Virus record (IMG/VR): IMGVR_UViG_3300043353_000045
Location: 1-42,746 of that record
From: a virus
DNA length: 42,746 bases
Strand: one strand, 5' to 3'
Shown here: positions 8,597-16,265 of the stretch, piece after piece
Position numbering within the stretch: the stretch's first letter is position 1
How the letters are laid out: each line of letters opens with the position of its first letter
The notes under the pieces: generated by a model
What the model was told of the DNA's origin: nothing
Seen by the model: the letters and a program-made list of their open reading frames with translations, nothing else
Databases searched by the model: none
Made by a program: the position numbers and the translations under genes

Positions 8597-9334
8597 TTAC
8601 GCCAGACCGGCCAATCGCTGCCGTCGACGTTTAGCCAAACCAACCAAGGTCAAACAAGCAGCAATTAGTCCTGGAATACCGGCTCCTGCAATAGGACCCG
8701 GTACGGCGTTGACCGGAGTGATCGTGCAGTCCGGACAAACGCTAGGGTTAGTACCAGCACCAGACTCAGGAAGCCTTTGTCCGTTGAAGGTACCAGTGAT
8801 TTCCTGCCAGCGCATGTCAGCCGAATCGAGCGTGATCGACCCTAGCACACTGGTGAAGTTAAGCGAGAACAGCCCGCTCGTACTTAGACCCTCGTCAACA
8901 CCGTTGCTGGCACCGCCAGGACAGCTTGGGCCAGTCGAGGCACAAAAATCGACGCTGCCAATGCCGACTGGTTCATTTCCGGGCGTTGACACGCTACCAC
9001 CAAACAATCCAGTAGCCGTCGATCCCGTCGGCGCCAGATCGGGCGTGACGTTGAGACCGAAGTTACTGATCGAAGAACCGGTGACGTTGCCGCTGGAAGT
9101 ATTCGTCACGGTGTAAGCAAAATTCCACAACGTGCCGGTTCTGCCAAGGAAAGTCAGTCCTAACGTCCCAGTCAAACCGGGAATGACCGTGTGAGTGTTG
9201 CCGATATCGACCATGCCCTGCACCACGGTGGTGCCAGTCAGACCGATGTCAGCAGCATTGATAGTAACAGCATTAGCTGGCGTCAAGCATGACGCCGTCA
9301 GGAGCAGCGCTGAGGCTGCCAGCAGAGTTCGCAT
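8597..9334 (-). CDS. Exported protein with PEP-CTERM-like (VPGP) C-terminal anchor, copy 1
   Basis: A 245-residue protein with signal peptide (LLAASALLLTASCLTPANA), a beta-rich body resembling host PEP-CTERM proteins (GTLWNFAYTVTNTSSGNV), and the tail NAVPGPIAGAGIPGL, hydrophobic segment, KRRRQR. There are four cysteines (CASTGPSC and CPDC), which could form disulfides after export. The body differs from the neighbouring copy, so the pair shares sorting signals rather than being a recent duplication. The upstream 250 bases hold a 20-bp palindrome and a possible -10 element, suggesting this gene starts its own transcript. A GGGAG lies nine bases before the ATG, inside a GGGAGCTCCC palindrome that could sequester it. 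Confidence 0.75.
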   Translation of the reverse strand: MRTLLAASALLLTASCLTPANAVTINAADIGLTGTTVVQGMVDIGNTHTVIPGLTGTLGLTFLGRTGTLWNFAYTVTNTSSGNVTGSSISNFGLNVTPDLAPTGSTATGLFGGSVSTPGNEPVGIGSVDFCASTGPSCPGGASNGVDEGLSTSGLFSLNFTSVLGSITLDSADMRWQEITGTFNGQRLPESGAGTNPSVCPDCTITPVNAVPGPIAGAGIPGLIAACLTLVGLAKRRRQRLAGLA

Positions 9335-9586
9335 AGGAGGGAGCTCCCGTCGGTTGAAGAGTCAAAGGCCTTTGACTCCCAACCCTTATACCACCACCTT
9401 CCTGCAGAAGTTCCTGCTGTTTTTTGAATTATTTTGGCTTTCCGCCTGCTAAGACAACCCGATTCTTGAATTCTTGCTTGTGGATCGTCTGGAAAGTCAA
9501 AACTCGTAGAGTCAACAAGCGAATGTTGAGCGGTCGTAAGTCGCCTGCCGATGCGGAATAATACCGGTATTCTTCCACCCGCTCAA
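9335..9586 (-). promoter_or_regulatory. Control region upstream of the PEP-CTERM-like genes
   Basis: This 252-base gap separates the tail chaperone stop from the first PEP-CTERM-like gene, in an operon where most genes overlap. On the minus strand it contains a TATAAG (9385-9390) that could be a -10 box, although no good -35 is seen at the right distance. A perfect 20-bp palindrome lies just downstream (9359-9378) and a perfect 12-bp palindrome (AATACCGGTATT, 9560-9571) just after the chaperone stop. Two TTGACT hexamers occur near 9495-9516 without matching -10 boxes. No gene is visible. An independent, repressible promoter for the cargo genes is the simplest reading. Confidence 0.45.
9359..9378. 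repeat. 20-bp perfect palindrome
   Basis: GAGTCAAAGG is followed immediately by its exact reverse complement, giving a gapless two-fold symmetric site. It lies between the possible -10 box at 9385-9390 and the start codon at 9334, where the transcript would begin. It fits an operator for a dimeric repressor, or a 5' stem in the transcript. Confidence 0.6.
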
Positions 9587-10213
9587 TCACTCGGCTGGCG
9601 ACCCTAGAAAAAGCGGTAAGATATCTCGCGATATCGTAACACCGTCAGCAACCGTGATCTGCGTCAGAGCCCAGCTGGGCAACTGAATCAGCGACGTTCC
9701 TAGTGGTTTCGCTACTGTAGAGATCAGCATGGCCGTTTGCGAGATAGCATCAGTGGCAGCCATGACGTCTTCGATGTCGCCGTAGGTCTTGGCCAAGAAC
9801 TCCAGCTCCTTGATGGGCGGCTTTCCTTGGCCCATCGGGATGGGCTTACCCAACTCATAAACGATGGCCTTGTCGATGCCGTCGCCAGGCGTAATGACCT
9901 TGCCAGCAACTTCATCGTCGTCGTCCAGTTTGCCGGCGATCGTTCGCGCCGCCTGGATCGGCATCTTCAGAATGTCTTCCATGCCGACGACAGCGACAGA
10001 ACCATTGGTGTAGTACGTCACCTGCTTGACCATCCGCAACCTTCGAAGTCGCGCATCAAAGGTTTTAGGGCCACGCATGCTCTGGGCTTCTGCGATACAT
10101 TCCGCAAACGTAGAAAACGTCAGCGGTTTGATGACGGCGCCGTCGATGTGCCGATCTCCTAGATCAAAAGTGATCGGGATCTTGGCGCCGTTGAGTTTTG
10201 CAACCTCAACCAT
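9587..10213 (-). CDS. Tail assembly chaperone (Mu gp41-like)
   Basis: A 208-residue mostly helical protein. The N-terminus (ITFDLGDRHIDGAVIKPLTF) and the position directly after the tube gene fit the phage tail assembly chaperone family that coats the tape measure. It starts four bases after the tube stop with no clear ribosome binding site, suggesting re-initiation. I did not identify a programmed frameshift product. Four cargo genes and a control region (about 2.4 kb) separate it from the tape measure, whereas the two are normally adjacent. Confidence 0.65.
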   Translation of the reverse strand: MVEVAKLNGAKIPITFDLGDRHIDGAVIKPLTFSTFAECIAEAQSMRGPKTFDARLRRLRMVKQVTYYTNGSVAVVGMEDILKMPIQAARTIAGKLDDDDEVAGKVITPGDGIDKAIVYELGKPIPMGQGKPPIKELEFLAKTYGDIEDVMAATDAISQTAMLISTVAKPLGTSLIQLPSWALTQITVADGVTISRDILPLFLGSPAE

Positions 10214-10217
10214 AGGA

Positions 10218-10673
10218 TTACGCCGCCAGCGCTGTCGGAGCGAAGGTCGGTGGGATCTCGGCCACGTTCTGGTCGAGGATGCCGTTCGGCAGGAGCTCGT
10301 CGATTTCCCTGAAGGTGATCTTCATGTCAACTTCATGGGTGTTGCTCTTGTCATCGCCGGTGCCTGTTCCTTTAAGGGCCGAGTACACGAGGCCGTTGTA
10401 GTACTCAACCTGAAGACTGACGTCACTACACCCCTGATACATCGACAAGGGAATTCTCAAGTCCCGGATCACGTTGATCTCGACCTCCGGCGAGGCGGGC
10501 TTGCGCGTAACGTAACCGTGCGGCAACGTGTCGTTGTTGTAAGGGCAGAGCCTCCAGGTCGGCAGCGTGTCCGTCGCCAACAGGTGAGAGATCGGCCCAT
10601 AAACTGCGTCCGTGTCGCAGTCCTTGAACGTCAAGAGAATGTTCTTGACGCCTACCTGATTGTCGCAAGTCAT
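10218..10673 (-). CDS. Tail tube protein
   Basis: A 151-residue protein located one gene downstream of the sheath, with the beta-rich make-up and length of contractile tail tube proteins. HEVDMKITFREIDELLPNGI is typical of the C-terminal part of Mu-type tubes. A GGAG lies eight bases before the ATG. Four cysteines are present (TCDN, DCDT, LCPY, GCSD), which is unusual for a tube protein. Assignment relies on position, length and composition. Confidence 0.72.
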   Translation of the reverse strand: MTCDNQVGVKNILLTFKDCDTDAVYGPISHLLATDTLPTWRLCPYNNDTLPHGYVTRKPASPEVEINVIRDLRIPLSMYQGCSDVSLQVEYYNGLVYSALKGTGTGDDKSNTHEVDMKITFREIDELLPNGILDQNVAEIPPTFAPTALAA

Positions 10674-10700
10674 GTCTACGTCTCCTTCGTCAAGATGAAC

Positions 10701-10922
10701 TCACTGAATTCTGTTACGGGGGATCATTTCGACCTCGCCCTCGAGCAAACCAGACTCGATCGACATCAGCAACAGACCCTGAAGTTGCTCGCGGGCGATC
10801 ACGAGCTCACAGATTGCTGAACCGTCGGTCCGTCGGGCAACTAGATGGAGAGAACCGCACTCAGGATCGCCGCACACGCAAGCGTCGAACGAGTAAGCTG
10901 GTTCACCGGTTTTGTCGCTCAT
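10701..10922 (-). CDS. Small protein with an N-terminal CxC-x4-C cluster
   Basis: A 73-residue product with CVCGDPECG near residues 15-23 and a further cysteine in the middle, so it may bind metal or form disulfides. A GAAGG is placed about seven bases before the ATG. It lies between the Pro/Gly-rich repeat protein and the tail tube. I do not recognise the family. Confidence 0.6.
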   Translation of the reverse strand: MSDKTGEPAYSFDACVCGDPECGSLHLVARRTDGSAICELVIAREQLQGLLLMSIESGLLEGEVEMIPRNRIQ

Positions 10923-10940
10923 TTCGAAACCTTCATGAAA

Positions 10941-10964
10941 CGGTGGGGCAGTGAAGCCCCACCG
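10941..10964 (-). terminator. Hairpin, possible terminator between tail genes
   Basis: CGGTGGGGC and its exact complement GCCCCACCG form a 9-bp stem with a six-base loop. On the minus strand the stem is followed only by TTTCATG, a weak U-tract. It sits between the repeat protein stop (10980) and the next start (10922), so partial termination or mRNA 3'-end protection is likely. Confidence 0.5.
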
Positions 10965-10979
10965 CTGACGTTCGACGTC

Positions 10980-11441
10980 TTACTTCTTCGGCTGGGCACC
11001 ACTTGGCTGATTATCCGGACGCGGCGGCTGCCCAGGCACCGGCTGACCGGATGCATGCGGCGGCTGACCGGGCACCGGCTGCGTGGAACCGTGCTCACCG
11101 CCAGGAAGGGGCTGTCCGGATGCATGGCCGGGAGGTCCGCCCGGAAGCTCCTGTCCTGGACGATGGCCACTGCCAACGAGATCGCTGGCCTTGACCCAGC
11201 TGTAGCCATTGCGCGGGCTATAGGCGAGAATCCAGGCTTCATCGGTCGGCAACGTGCTGCCGCTGCCACCCTGACCGGGGAGGCCCTGTGAGGGGCGGCC
11301 GCCACCACCGCCAGGAACCGGCTGACCCGATACATGGCCGCCGCCGGGCAGCGCGTTGGACGGATGCCCGGGCTGACCAGGCAAGCTCTGATCGGGGCTA
11401 CCACCGCCCGGAACGCCGAGCGGGATAATAAGACCTAACAT
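10980..11441 (-). CDS. Pro/Gly-rich repeat protein
   Basis: A 153-residue low-complexity protein made of degenerate repeats around GQPVPG, SQGLPGQ and HASGQ, split by a short non-repetitive segment (about residues 67-90, EAWILAYSPRNGYSWVKASD). It has an AAGGAG eight bases before the ATG, so it is clearly translated. The repeats suggest an extended, flexible, polyproline-like or collagen-like surface element. Proteins of this style occur in rhizobial prophages, from memory. It lies between sheath and tube genes, and a virion-surface or spacer role is inferred. Confidence 0.65.
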   Translation of the reverse strand: MLGLIIPLGVPGGGSPDQSLPGQPGHPSNALPGGGHVSGQPVPGGGGGRPSQGLPGQGGSGSTLPTDEAWILAYSPRNGYSWVKASDLVGSGHRPGQELPGGPPGHASGQPLPGGEHGSTQPVPGQPPHASGQPVPGQPPRPDNQPSGAQPKK

Positions 11442-11480
11442 GATATTCTCCTTGGTTGATCACTTTCCCCGTGATTGGAC

Positions 11481-13001
11481 TTAACAGTTGCTCAGCAGCG
11501 CCGGCTTGGCGTTGATGATGATGTTAGAGATACGGACTGGCGGCCGATAAGTAAAATCGAGCCACAGCTTGCCCGGAATGCCCTGGCACCGAGGAGCTTT
11601 CTCGAAGTCCGTCATGAGCACGATGTCGTTGTCGATGTCATCGAACTCCGAGAACAAGACCCCGATGTTCGACTTCGCCCAAGACCGAACCATCCCGAGG
11701 ATCAGCTTGGGGTTGGTGCCGCGAACGCCACGGGGGATCGCCGTGTTCTTCGTGAACAGTCCCAGACCAAGGACCTGACCCAGCTGGATGGCCATAGCGT
11801 CAGCTGTAGCGGCCGCCAGACGACGAGAGTTGACATTCCACCAGGTGGCGTTCAACTTGCCTTCCTCGTCGTAGCGGTTGTTCGTGATGTCATTCACGAC
11901 CATCGGGCTAGTCATGGACCCGGCGCCACCAGCGAGCGGCACCACGACCACGAACCCCGTGGCCTGCAGGAGCTGCTGCTCTTCGAACGTGAAGCACTGG
12001 AAGCACGACTCCGGCTGCAAGACGCAGGACAGGACACCAAAGTTTGGTCCCTGGATGCTCAGCTCGGGGTTGTTCACCGTCAAGCAACAGGATTGAGCAG
12101 CGTAAGCGGCGACCTCGAGGTAGCCAGCGATCGGATCAGTCGTGCAGTGGGCGATCCGGCTGACCTCTGCCGAGTTCGTGTCCGTGGCCAAGATCTGGCC
12201 GAGGGTACCGCTGTTGTAAGTGTAACCATGGCCGAAGCACTGGGGCTTGTCGCAAGACCAGGCGTCGGCAATGTAAGCGATCATGTAGTCTTGCCATACC
12301 GGGCTGTCGTAAAGCATGCCGATGCAGCAGTAACAGCACTCGCCGAGGGTGGCCGCGTAGTCAGGAGCGGCAAAGGCTCCAGCGTGCAACCCTTGGACTG
12401 ACTGAGCAACGACCACATCCACACCGAGAGGTGCGTAGTCCCGTCGCTGGTGCCAGTTGTAGATGATACCGATGTTGTTGCCAACCGTGCCAGCGTTCTT
12501 AGCTGTCAGCGTGATGACGCCTGCCGTAGCTACTGGATCGAACGGAAAGCCTGCCTCGACTTCCATGTTCGCCGCGACTGCCGCAGCAACCTCATCGGGA
12601 GTCATGCCTTCCGTGATACGAGTCGACGTGTTCCAGCGACCATCGGCGACGAAGAAATCGGCCCGACCGTCAGACGTAGCCGTCCCAGTAAAGGTGATCG
12701 TGTACTTGGCCTTTACCGTTGCACCAACATCCTGATCGTTGCGCGGCAGGGCGTAGAACTCCATGACCTGATCTGGGCAACAAGCGAAGCCCACTTTCAA
12801 GCCATTGGAGATGACGCTGCCTTCGCCGAAGAGAAGATCGACGTCACGCAGCGACGGGATCTTGATCAGGGCGTTTGGTTCTGCCGTGCCCGTGGTAAGC
12901 ATCTGGCCCTCAAGCAAGATGCGGCACTTGTTAGGGTAGGCATTCAAAGAAGGATCGAAGCAAATTCGAATTGCCCCGCTCCGCAGTGAGTCGATGCTCA
13001 T
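11481..13001 (-). CDS. Tail sheath protein (Mu gpL-like)
   Basis: A 506-residue protein in the sheath position, with a GGAG seven bases before the ATG. The C-terminal third (WWNVNSRRLAAATADAMAIQ, later GIPGKLWLDFTYRPPVRIS) and the N-terminal IKIPSLRDVDLLFGEGSVI fit Mu-type contractile sheaths. The middle domain carries LGECCYCCIGMLYD, SCCLTVNN and SCFQCFTF, for about 18 cysteines in total. Sheaths are usually cysteine-poor, so inter-subunit disulfides or metal binding are possible. Confidence 0.85.
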   Translation of the reverse strand: MSIDSLRSGAIRICFDPSLNAYPNKCRILLEGQMLTTGTAEPNALIKIPSLRDVDLLFGEGSVISNGLKVGFACCPDQVMEFYALPRNDQDVGATVKAKYTITFTGTATSDGRADFFVADGRWNTSTRITEGMTPDEVAAAVAANMEVEAGFPFDPVATAGVITLTAKNAGTVGNNIGIIYNWHQRRDYAPLGVDVVVAQSVQGLHAGAFAAPDYAATLGECCYCCIGMLYDSPVWQDYMIAYIADAWSCDKPQCFGHGYTYNSGTLGQILATDTNSAEVSRIAHCTTDPIAGYLEVAAYAAQSCCLTVNNPELSIQGPNFGVLSCVLQPESCFQCFTFEEQQLLQATGFVVVVPLAGGAGSMTSPMVVNDITNNRYDEEGKLNATWWNVNSRRLAAATADAMAIQLGQVLGLGLFTKNTAIPRGVRGTNPKLILGMVRSWAKSNIGVLFSEFDDIDNDIVLMTDFEKAPRCQGIPGKLWLDFTYRPPVRISNIIINAKPALLSNC

Positions 13002-13040
13002 GATGTTTCTCCGTTAAGAACGAGAGCGGGCTCCCGGGTT

Positions 13041-13301
13041 TCAGACTTCCTTCTTCGGTCGATTGTCCGCAGCAGTCTGGGCATCCTGTCTCTGAACTTG
13101 CTCAGGTGCCTGGGGTCGTCGCCCCTGCTGAGATGGCTTGTCGCCGCCGCGGCCACCCTCGACTTCAAGATCGCCGTGATGGTCGATCAGTCGCCGGATG
13201 TACGGCGTGTCAGCGACAGGAATGAACTTGTCCTGAGGGATGACGCGACCCTCGTAGTAAGCGCGACGGTCGGGTTTGGCCTTGACATAAATCATGGACA
13301 T
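13041..13301 (-). CDS. Small DUF2635-like protein preceding the sheath
   Basis: From the ATG at 13301 the product is 86 residues. That start has an AGGAG seven bases upstream; the longer frame from 13349 has none. The N-terminal MSMIYVKAKPDRRAYYEGRV and VADTPYIRRLIDHHGDLEV follow the pattern of DUF2635 proteins, which precede the sheath gene in Mu-like tails. The C-terminal 40 residues are Gln/Arg-rich and probably disordered. Function is unknown. Confidence 0.65.
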   Translation of the reverse strand: MSMIYVKAKPDRRAYYEGRVIPQDKFIPVADTPYIRRLIDHHGDLEVEGGRGGDKPSQQGRRPQAPEQVQRQDAQTAADNRPKKEV

Positions 13302-13330
13302 TGTAGAGCTCCTCTTCGGGGTCCTGAAGC

Positions 13331-13915
13331 CTATGGACAGGGGTGACATTCGTCTTCATTCTCCTCCAGACAAGTCGGAACGCAGGTAATGGCTGGAGCG
13401 CAAAGCCTGCTGCTGATCGTGAAAGGAATACCGAACTCGGTGACGGGTGAGCACCAGCGGAAGCTGGCGATGAAAGCGAACGACAGAGTCACGGCCAACG
13501 GATCAGCGTCGATCGTCAGGCCACGGAAAGCGATCCGTTCGCCGCCGGGGGTTTCCCACTGCGTGATGTTGGCGAGCAGGGTATCGCGGACGGCCTCGTA
13601 GTCATAGTAACTCCAGAACGGCGTCTCTGAACCATTCGCTTTCTTGTACCGCGACGGCTCCATCCAGAACTCGATGATGAAAGCGTCTTGGATCTCGAAC
13701 ATCTCGCTGCGCTGATGAAGCGGCTGTTCTGACGTCGAGCGGGCAAAAGCGACCATAGCAAGCGGCAGGGTTGGGATGTTTTCCTTCGTGACTGAGACCT
13801 CTGACACAGCTAGCGCGCGGCCACCCAGTTCAGGGAACCAGGTGGCCACGGCCTCTGCGAGAGCTGGGAGGAATCGCCGCTCAGGCAGAACTTCCTTCGG
13901 TGTTTGGGCATCCAT
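13331..13915 (-). CDS. Tail terminator / tail completion-like protein
   Basis: A 194-residue protein between the gp10-like neck gene and the sheath module, the usual place of the tail terminator. It shows mixed alpha/beta composition (FIIEFWMEPSRYKK, VTLSFAFIASFRW). The last 45 residues hold six cysteines ending in ECHPCP, an extension beyond the usual fold. No strong ribosome binding site precedes the ATG. The function is inferred from position. Confidence 0.5.
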   Translation of the reverse strand: MDAQTPKEVLPERRFLPALAEAVATWFPELGGRALAVSEVSVTKENIPTLPLAMVAFARSTSEQPLHQRSEMFEIQDAFIIEFWMEPSRYKKANGSETPFWSYYDYEAVRDTLLANITQWETPGGERIAFRGLTIDADPLAVTLSFAFIASFRWCSPVTEFGIPFTISSRLCAPAITCVPTCLEENEDECHPCP

Positions 13916-13919
13916 TTTT

Positions 13920-14009
13920 TCATCGCATGGTCATGATGATTATGATCGACAGCCACGGGACCGCTGCTATCGCTATCAAAAGGAAAAAAGGCCAGAGTTC
14001 GTTAGTCAC
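13920..14009 (-). CDS. 29-residue single-helix membrane peptide
   Basis: A GTG-initiated frame encodes a peptide with a charged N-terminus and one hydrophobic helix (FFLLIAIAAVPWLSIIIIM), ending in an Arg just before the stop. It exactly fills the gap between the gp10-like stop (14013) and the terminator-like start (13915), in an operon with almost no other space. The ribosome binding site is weak (TAGG). It could be spurious, but the composition is that of a real membrane peptide. Confidence 0.35.
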   Translation of the reverse strand: MTNELWPFFLLIAIAAVPWLSIIIIMTMR

Positions 14010-14012
14010 GAC

Positions 14013-14375
14013 CTAAATCCGTGTCCACTCCACCCATTTTTTCAATCGGCCGGCCTTTTCCACGCCTTCCTTAAGAGCGTTGTCGCTCATTTTCCGGCGG
14101 GCCATCTTGTACGTGCCCATCCGCAGGTAGATGCTGTAAGGCATGTTGCTGCCGATGGTCACTGAGTCGCTTGTCGTCGTGAACGAAACAGATCCTTTCA
14201 ATCGGCCTGTTCGAACGGCCGGGTACTCGCCAGGCGACGACGGCGGTGAACCACCCATGCCGCCTGTGAACGCTTGCTTAGACGCCTCGCCGATGCCCCT
14301 CAACCACTTCCTGATCGTGTCAGGTTTCTTCCGAGCTATGAACGGTCGCCAAGGCTGGAACGTGATCTCGATCAT
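14013..14375 (-). CDS. HK97 gp10-like neck/tail-completion protein
   Basis: A 120-residue protein with the family pattern: PSSPGEYPAVRTGRLKGSVS in the middle and IGSNMPYSIYLRMGTYKMARR after it. These small basic proteins act at the head-tail interface. The ATG overlaps the stop of the upstream closure gene as ATGA (14372-14375). Confidence 0.75.
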   Translation of the reverse strand: MIEITFQPWRPFIARKKPDTIRKWLRGIGEASKQAFTGGMGGSPPSSPGEYPAVRTGRLKGSVSFTTTSDSVTIGSNMPYSIYLRMGTYKMARRKMSDNALKEGVEKAGRLKKWVEWTRI

Positions 14376-14782
14376 AGGAGAATATCGCTAGCCTTAGCTA
14401 CGAGATCTCCTGTCGGTGGTTGCGCCAGGTCAGACCGCTCGACGAGATGACAGCTCAAAGCCAGCCAACTGTCTTGTTCTGAGAAACCTATGACCTTGTA
14501 CCAGCGTGGCTCGGAAACCCTGAACTCCTCGTACACCCAGGCAGCGCTCGTGACTGAAAGGCCCAGATGAGCCCGGACCGTAATCACGTGGGTCTCCCGG
14601 TCAAACCCCTCTTTGATGGCGTAGCCCATCCGCGACAAAAACGAGGGTAAGTTAGAGAGAGACTTGATGTGCGCCCAGCAGGTAACGACTTCTCGCCGAG
14701 ACAATTCCATAGCACCGTTCGCCACGACGACGTCGTCGGCCGAGCAAAGCCTGATCCGGTGGCGTAAGTCCGAGATATTCAT
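14372..14782 (-). CDS. Head-tail closure (head completion) protein
   Basis: From the ATG at 14782 the product is 136 residues, starting MNISDLRHRIRLCSADDVVV, the typical opening of SPP1 gp16-like head closure proteins. The start overlaps the gp6-like stop as ATGA (14779-14782), which is why upstream in-frame codons were rejected. A later segment RWYKVIGFSEQDSWLALSCH fits the beta-barrel end of the family. It would plug the connector after packaging. Confidence 0.72.
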   Translation of the reverse strand: MNISDLRHRIRLCSADDVVVANGAMELSRREVVTCWAHIKSLSNLPSFLSRMGYAIKEGFDRETHVITVRAHLGLSVTSAAWVYEEFRVSEPRWYKVIGFSEQDSWLALSCHLVERSDLAQPPTGDLVAKASDILL

Positions 14783-15489
14783 ACCGCTTCCGGGTTGTAC
14801 AAGCGCCAAGACTCGAGGGCGCCGCTGGCCATAGCGATGTTGTTCGTGCCACCAACGCCACCTGTCCTGGCTTGTTCCGTGTTTCTCATCGTCAGCAACT
14901 CGTCGCCCGGATGCTGAACGACCCAAGCAATGAACTGCAGGATGCCAATGATGACGCCCGAGGGAACCTGATCCGGCGAAGTGAACCCAGCCCGATAGGA
15001 CAACTGCATGCCGGCGTTGAGGTGATGCTCAGAGCAGGGATCGCAGCAATTATGGGTGTCGACGTACCCCGTCCGAACTGGGATCTTGATCGTTCGGGTA
15101 CCGACGGGCACCATGAACGTCATGTTGTCTGTGGGCCACGGCGAACCAAAAAGGTAAGCGTACTGATCCGCCGTCGGGTACCGCAGGCGGTGGATGTAGT
15201 GGTAGTGGCCGGGTCGGCGAACCTGAGACGGTCCCTGAACGGGCTCGATTATGTTTTTCTGGCCTGACAGGAGCATGCCCGTGTAGAGTTCAGCCGCCTC
15301 GATCGCCGCTGACCGATACAGCATCAGCTGATCGTCGGTCACTCCAGGCACGTCTTCCGTCTTGGTGTGCTGCCGGATCATCTCGATCGACAATCGAGCA
15401 GACCAATCGAAAGACGTCGGCGGCGGTGGCGGCGGCAGGTCCGTGCTGCTGGGCCGCGGGATCGGTATCAATCCCCGAGGTGTCAGCAC
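14779..15489 (-). CDS. Head-tail connector, HK97 gp6-like
   Basis: A 236-residue protein starting at GTG 15489, which overlaps the upstream stop as GTGCTGA. After a Pro-rich N-terminus, residues 32-80 (IEMIRQHTKTEDVPGVTDDQ, then LYRSAAIEAAELYTGMLLSG) are the helical gp6-like connector core. ILQFIAWVVQHPGDEL is the closing helix. It contains one CCDPC motif. Members form the ring beneath the portal. Confidence 0.8.
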   Translation of the reverse strand: MLTPRGLIPIPRPSSTDLPPPPPPTSFDWSARLSIEMIRQHTKTEDVPGVTDDQLMLYRSAAIEAAELYTGMLLSGQKNIIEPVQGPSQVRRPGHYHYIHRLRYPTADQYAYLFGSPWPTDNMTFMVPVGTRTIKIPVRTGYVDTHNCCDPCSEHHLNAGMQLSYRAGFTSPDQVPSGVIIGILQFIAWVVQHPGDELLTMRNTEQARTGGVGGTNNIAMASGALESWRLYNPEAV

Positions 15490-16175
15490 TTGGCGATCCC
15501 AATGTCGAAGCAGTCGGTGCGGTTGAAGCAGAAACAGGAGCAGTCTAGCGCCGACTGTAAAACAGTCAGGCGCCAGACCTCACAGAGCCCCGCTCCTGGA
15601 GACACTTTCACAGGGAAAGAGATCATGTGGTATCGCTGGTCCACCTGAACTCCCTCGCTGATGATGCTGATGGACGGCGTGGGCGGCGACGCGGCCTGCT
15701 CCACTCCGATCCGAGTCTCGAAGACGAACGTGTTGGTGCCGTCCGAGGCTGATGCGTAGAAACTGTCCGGGCCTTTGTAGTTCGGCACTGGTGTGTAGTC
15801 GAACATCCCCGTCTCGTGCAAGATCAGGGTGCCGTGCTGCGGCCCGTACAACGGCAAGAGCTTGAACGTCGTCGGTGCTGACTCAGGGTCCGCGACTTTG
15901 TCGCCAAGGACGCCTTCTAGCAGAGTATTCATGGGCGTCGTGAACTCGACGGGAGCCACAATGCTTGGCGGCAGGTTGCCCGTCATCGGCACGGGGCAGG
16001 TTTCCATCTGCTCCAGCACGAACTGTGGGTTGCAGTGGAGCTGCCCGATCGGCGCTGCCCACGGCACGTAGCTGACTGTTACCTTGTTCACGGTCCCTGG
16101 CTTCAGGGACAACTTCTCGCAGCAGCAAACCTGACAGCCATCGCTGACGGCTTGATCGACCGTGAAATGGTACAT
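15483..16175 (-). CDS. Cysteine-rich Ig-like/cadherin-like virion protein
   Basis: A 230-residue protein with a central domain of the bacterial Ig/cadherin-like type: YGPQHGTLILHETGMFDYTP followed by NYKGPDSFYASASDGTN. Such domains are common in capsid decoration proteins. Both ends carry cysteine clusters (CQVCCCEK near the start; CSCFCFNRTDC and a final IAKC), about 12 cysteines in all. An AAAGG lies eight bases before the ATG. The likely role is capsid or neck decoration. The cysteine caps suggest disulfide pinning or metal binding. Confidence 0.65.
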   Translation of the reverse strand: MYHFTVDQAVSDGCQVCCCEKLSLKPGTVNKVTVSYVPWAAPIGQLHCNPQFVLEQMETCPVPMTGNLPPSIVAPVEFTTPMNTLLEGVLGDKVADPESAPTTFKLLPLYGPQHGTLILHETGMFDYTPVPNYKGPDSFYASASDGTNTFVFETRIGVEQAASPPTPSISIISEGVQVDQRYHMISFPVKVSPGAGLCEVWRLTVLQSALDCSCFCFNRTDCFDIGIAKC

Positions 16176-16206
16176 GGTCTAGATCCTTTCAGAAGGATTA
16201 GAAGAT

Positions 16207-16234
16207 CTGGAGGAGCGGTTGCAAACCCCTCCAG
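16207..16234 (-). terminator. Hairpin in the gap before the Ig-like gene
   Basis: CTGGAGG pairs with CCTCCAG across a 14-base loop. There is no convincing U-tract. It lies in the 90-base gap after the 27-residue cysteine peptide and may be a weak terminator or RNA stabiliser. Confidence 0.3.
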
Positions 16235-16265
16235 TCTCCCCTTTCGCACACGCAACGAGTCTAGA

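Noticed and set aside
9359-9378. Phage attachment site or insertion-sequence end
   Set aside because: The palindrome is gapless with no second copy, integrase or target duplication in the window. An operator or RNA stem is a better fit.
11475-12401. Plus-strand open frame opposite the sheath gene
   Set aside because: Antisense shadow of the sheath; no domain and no start signal.
14783-14926. Upstream extension of the head closure gene
   Set aside because: The extra residues are a shadow of the connector gene, and the ATGA overlap at 14779-14782 gives a family-typical N-terminus.
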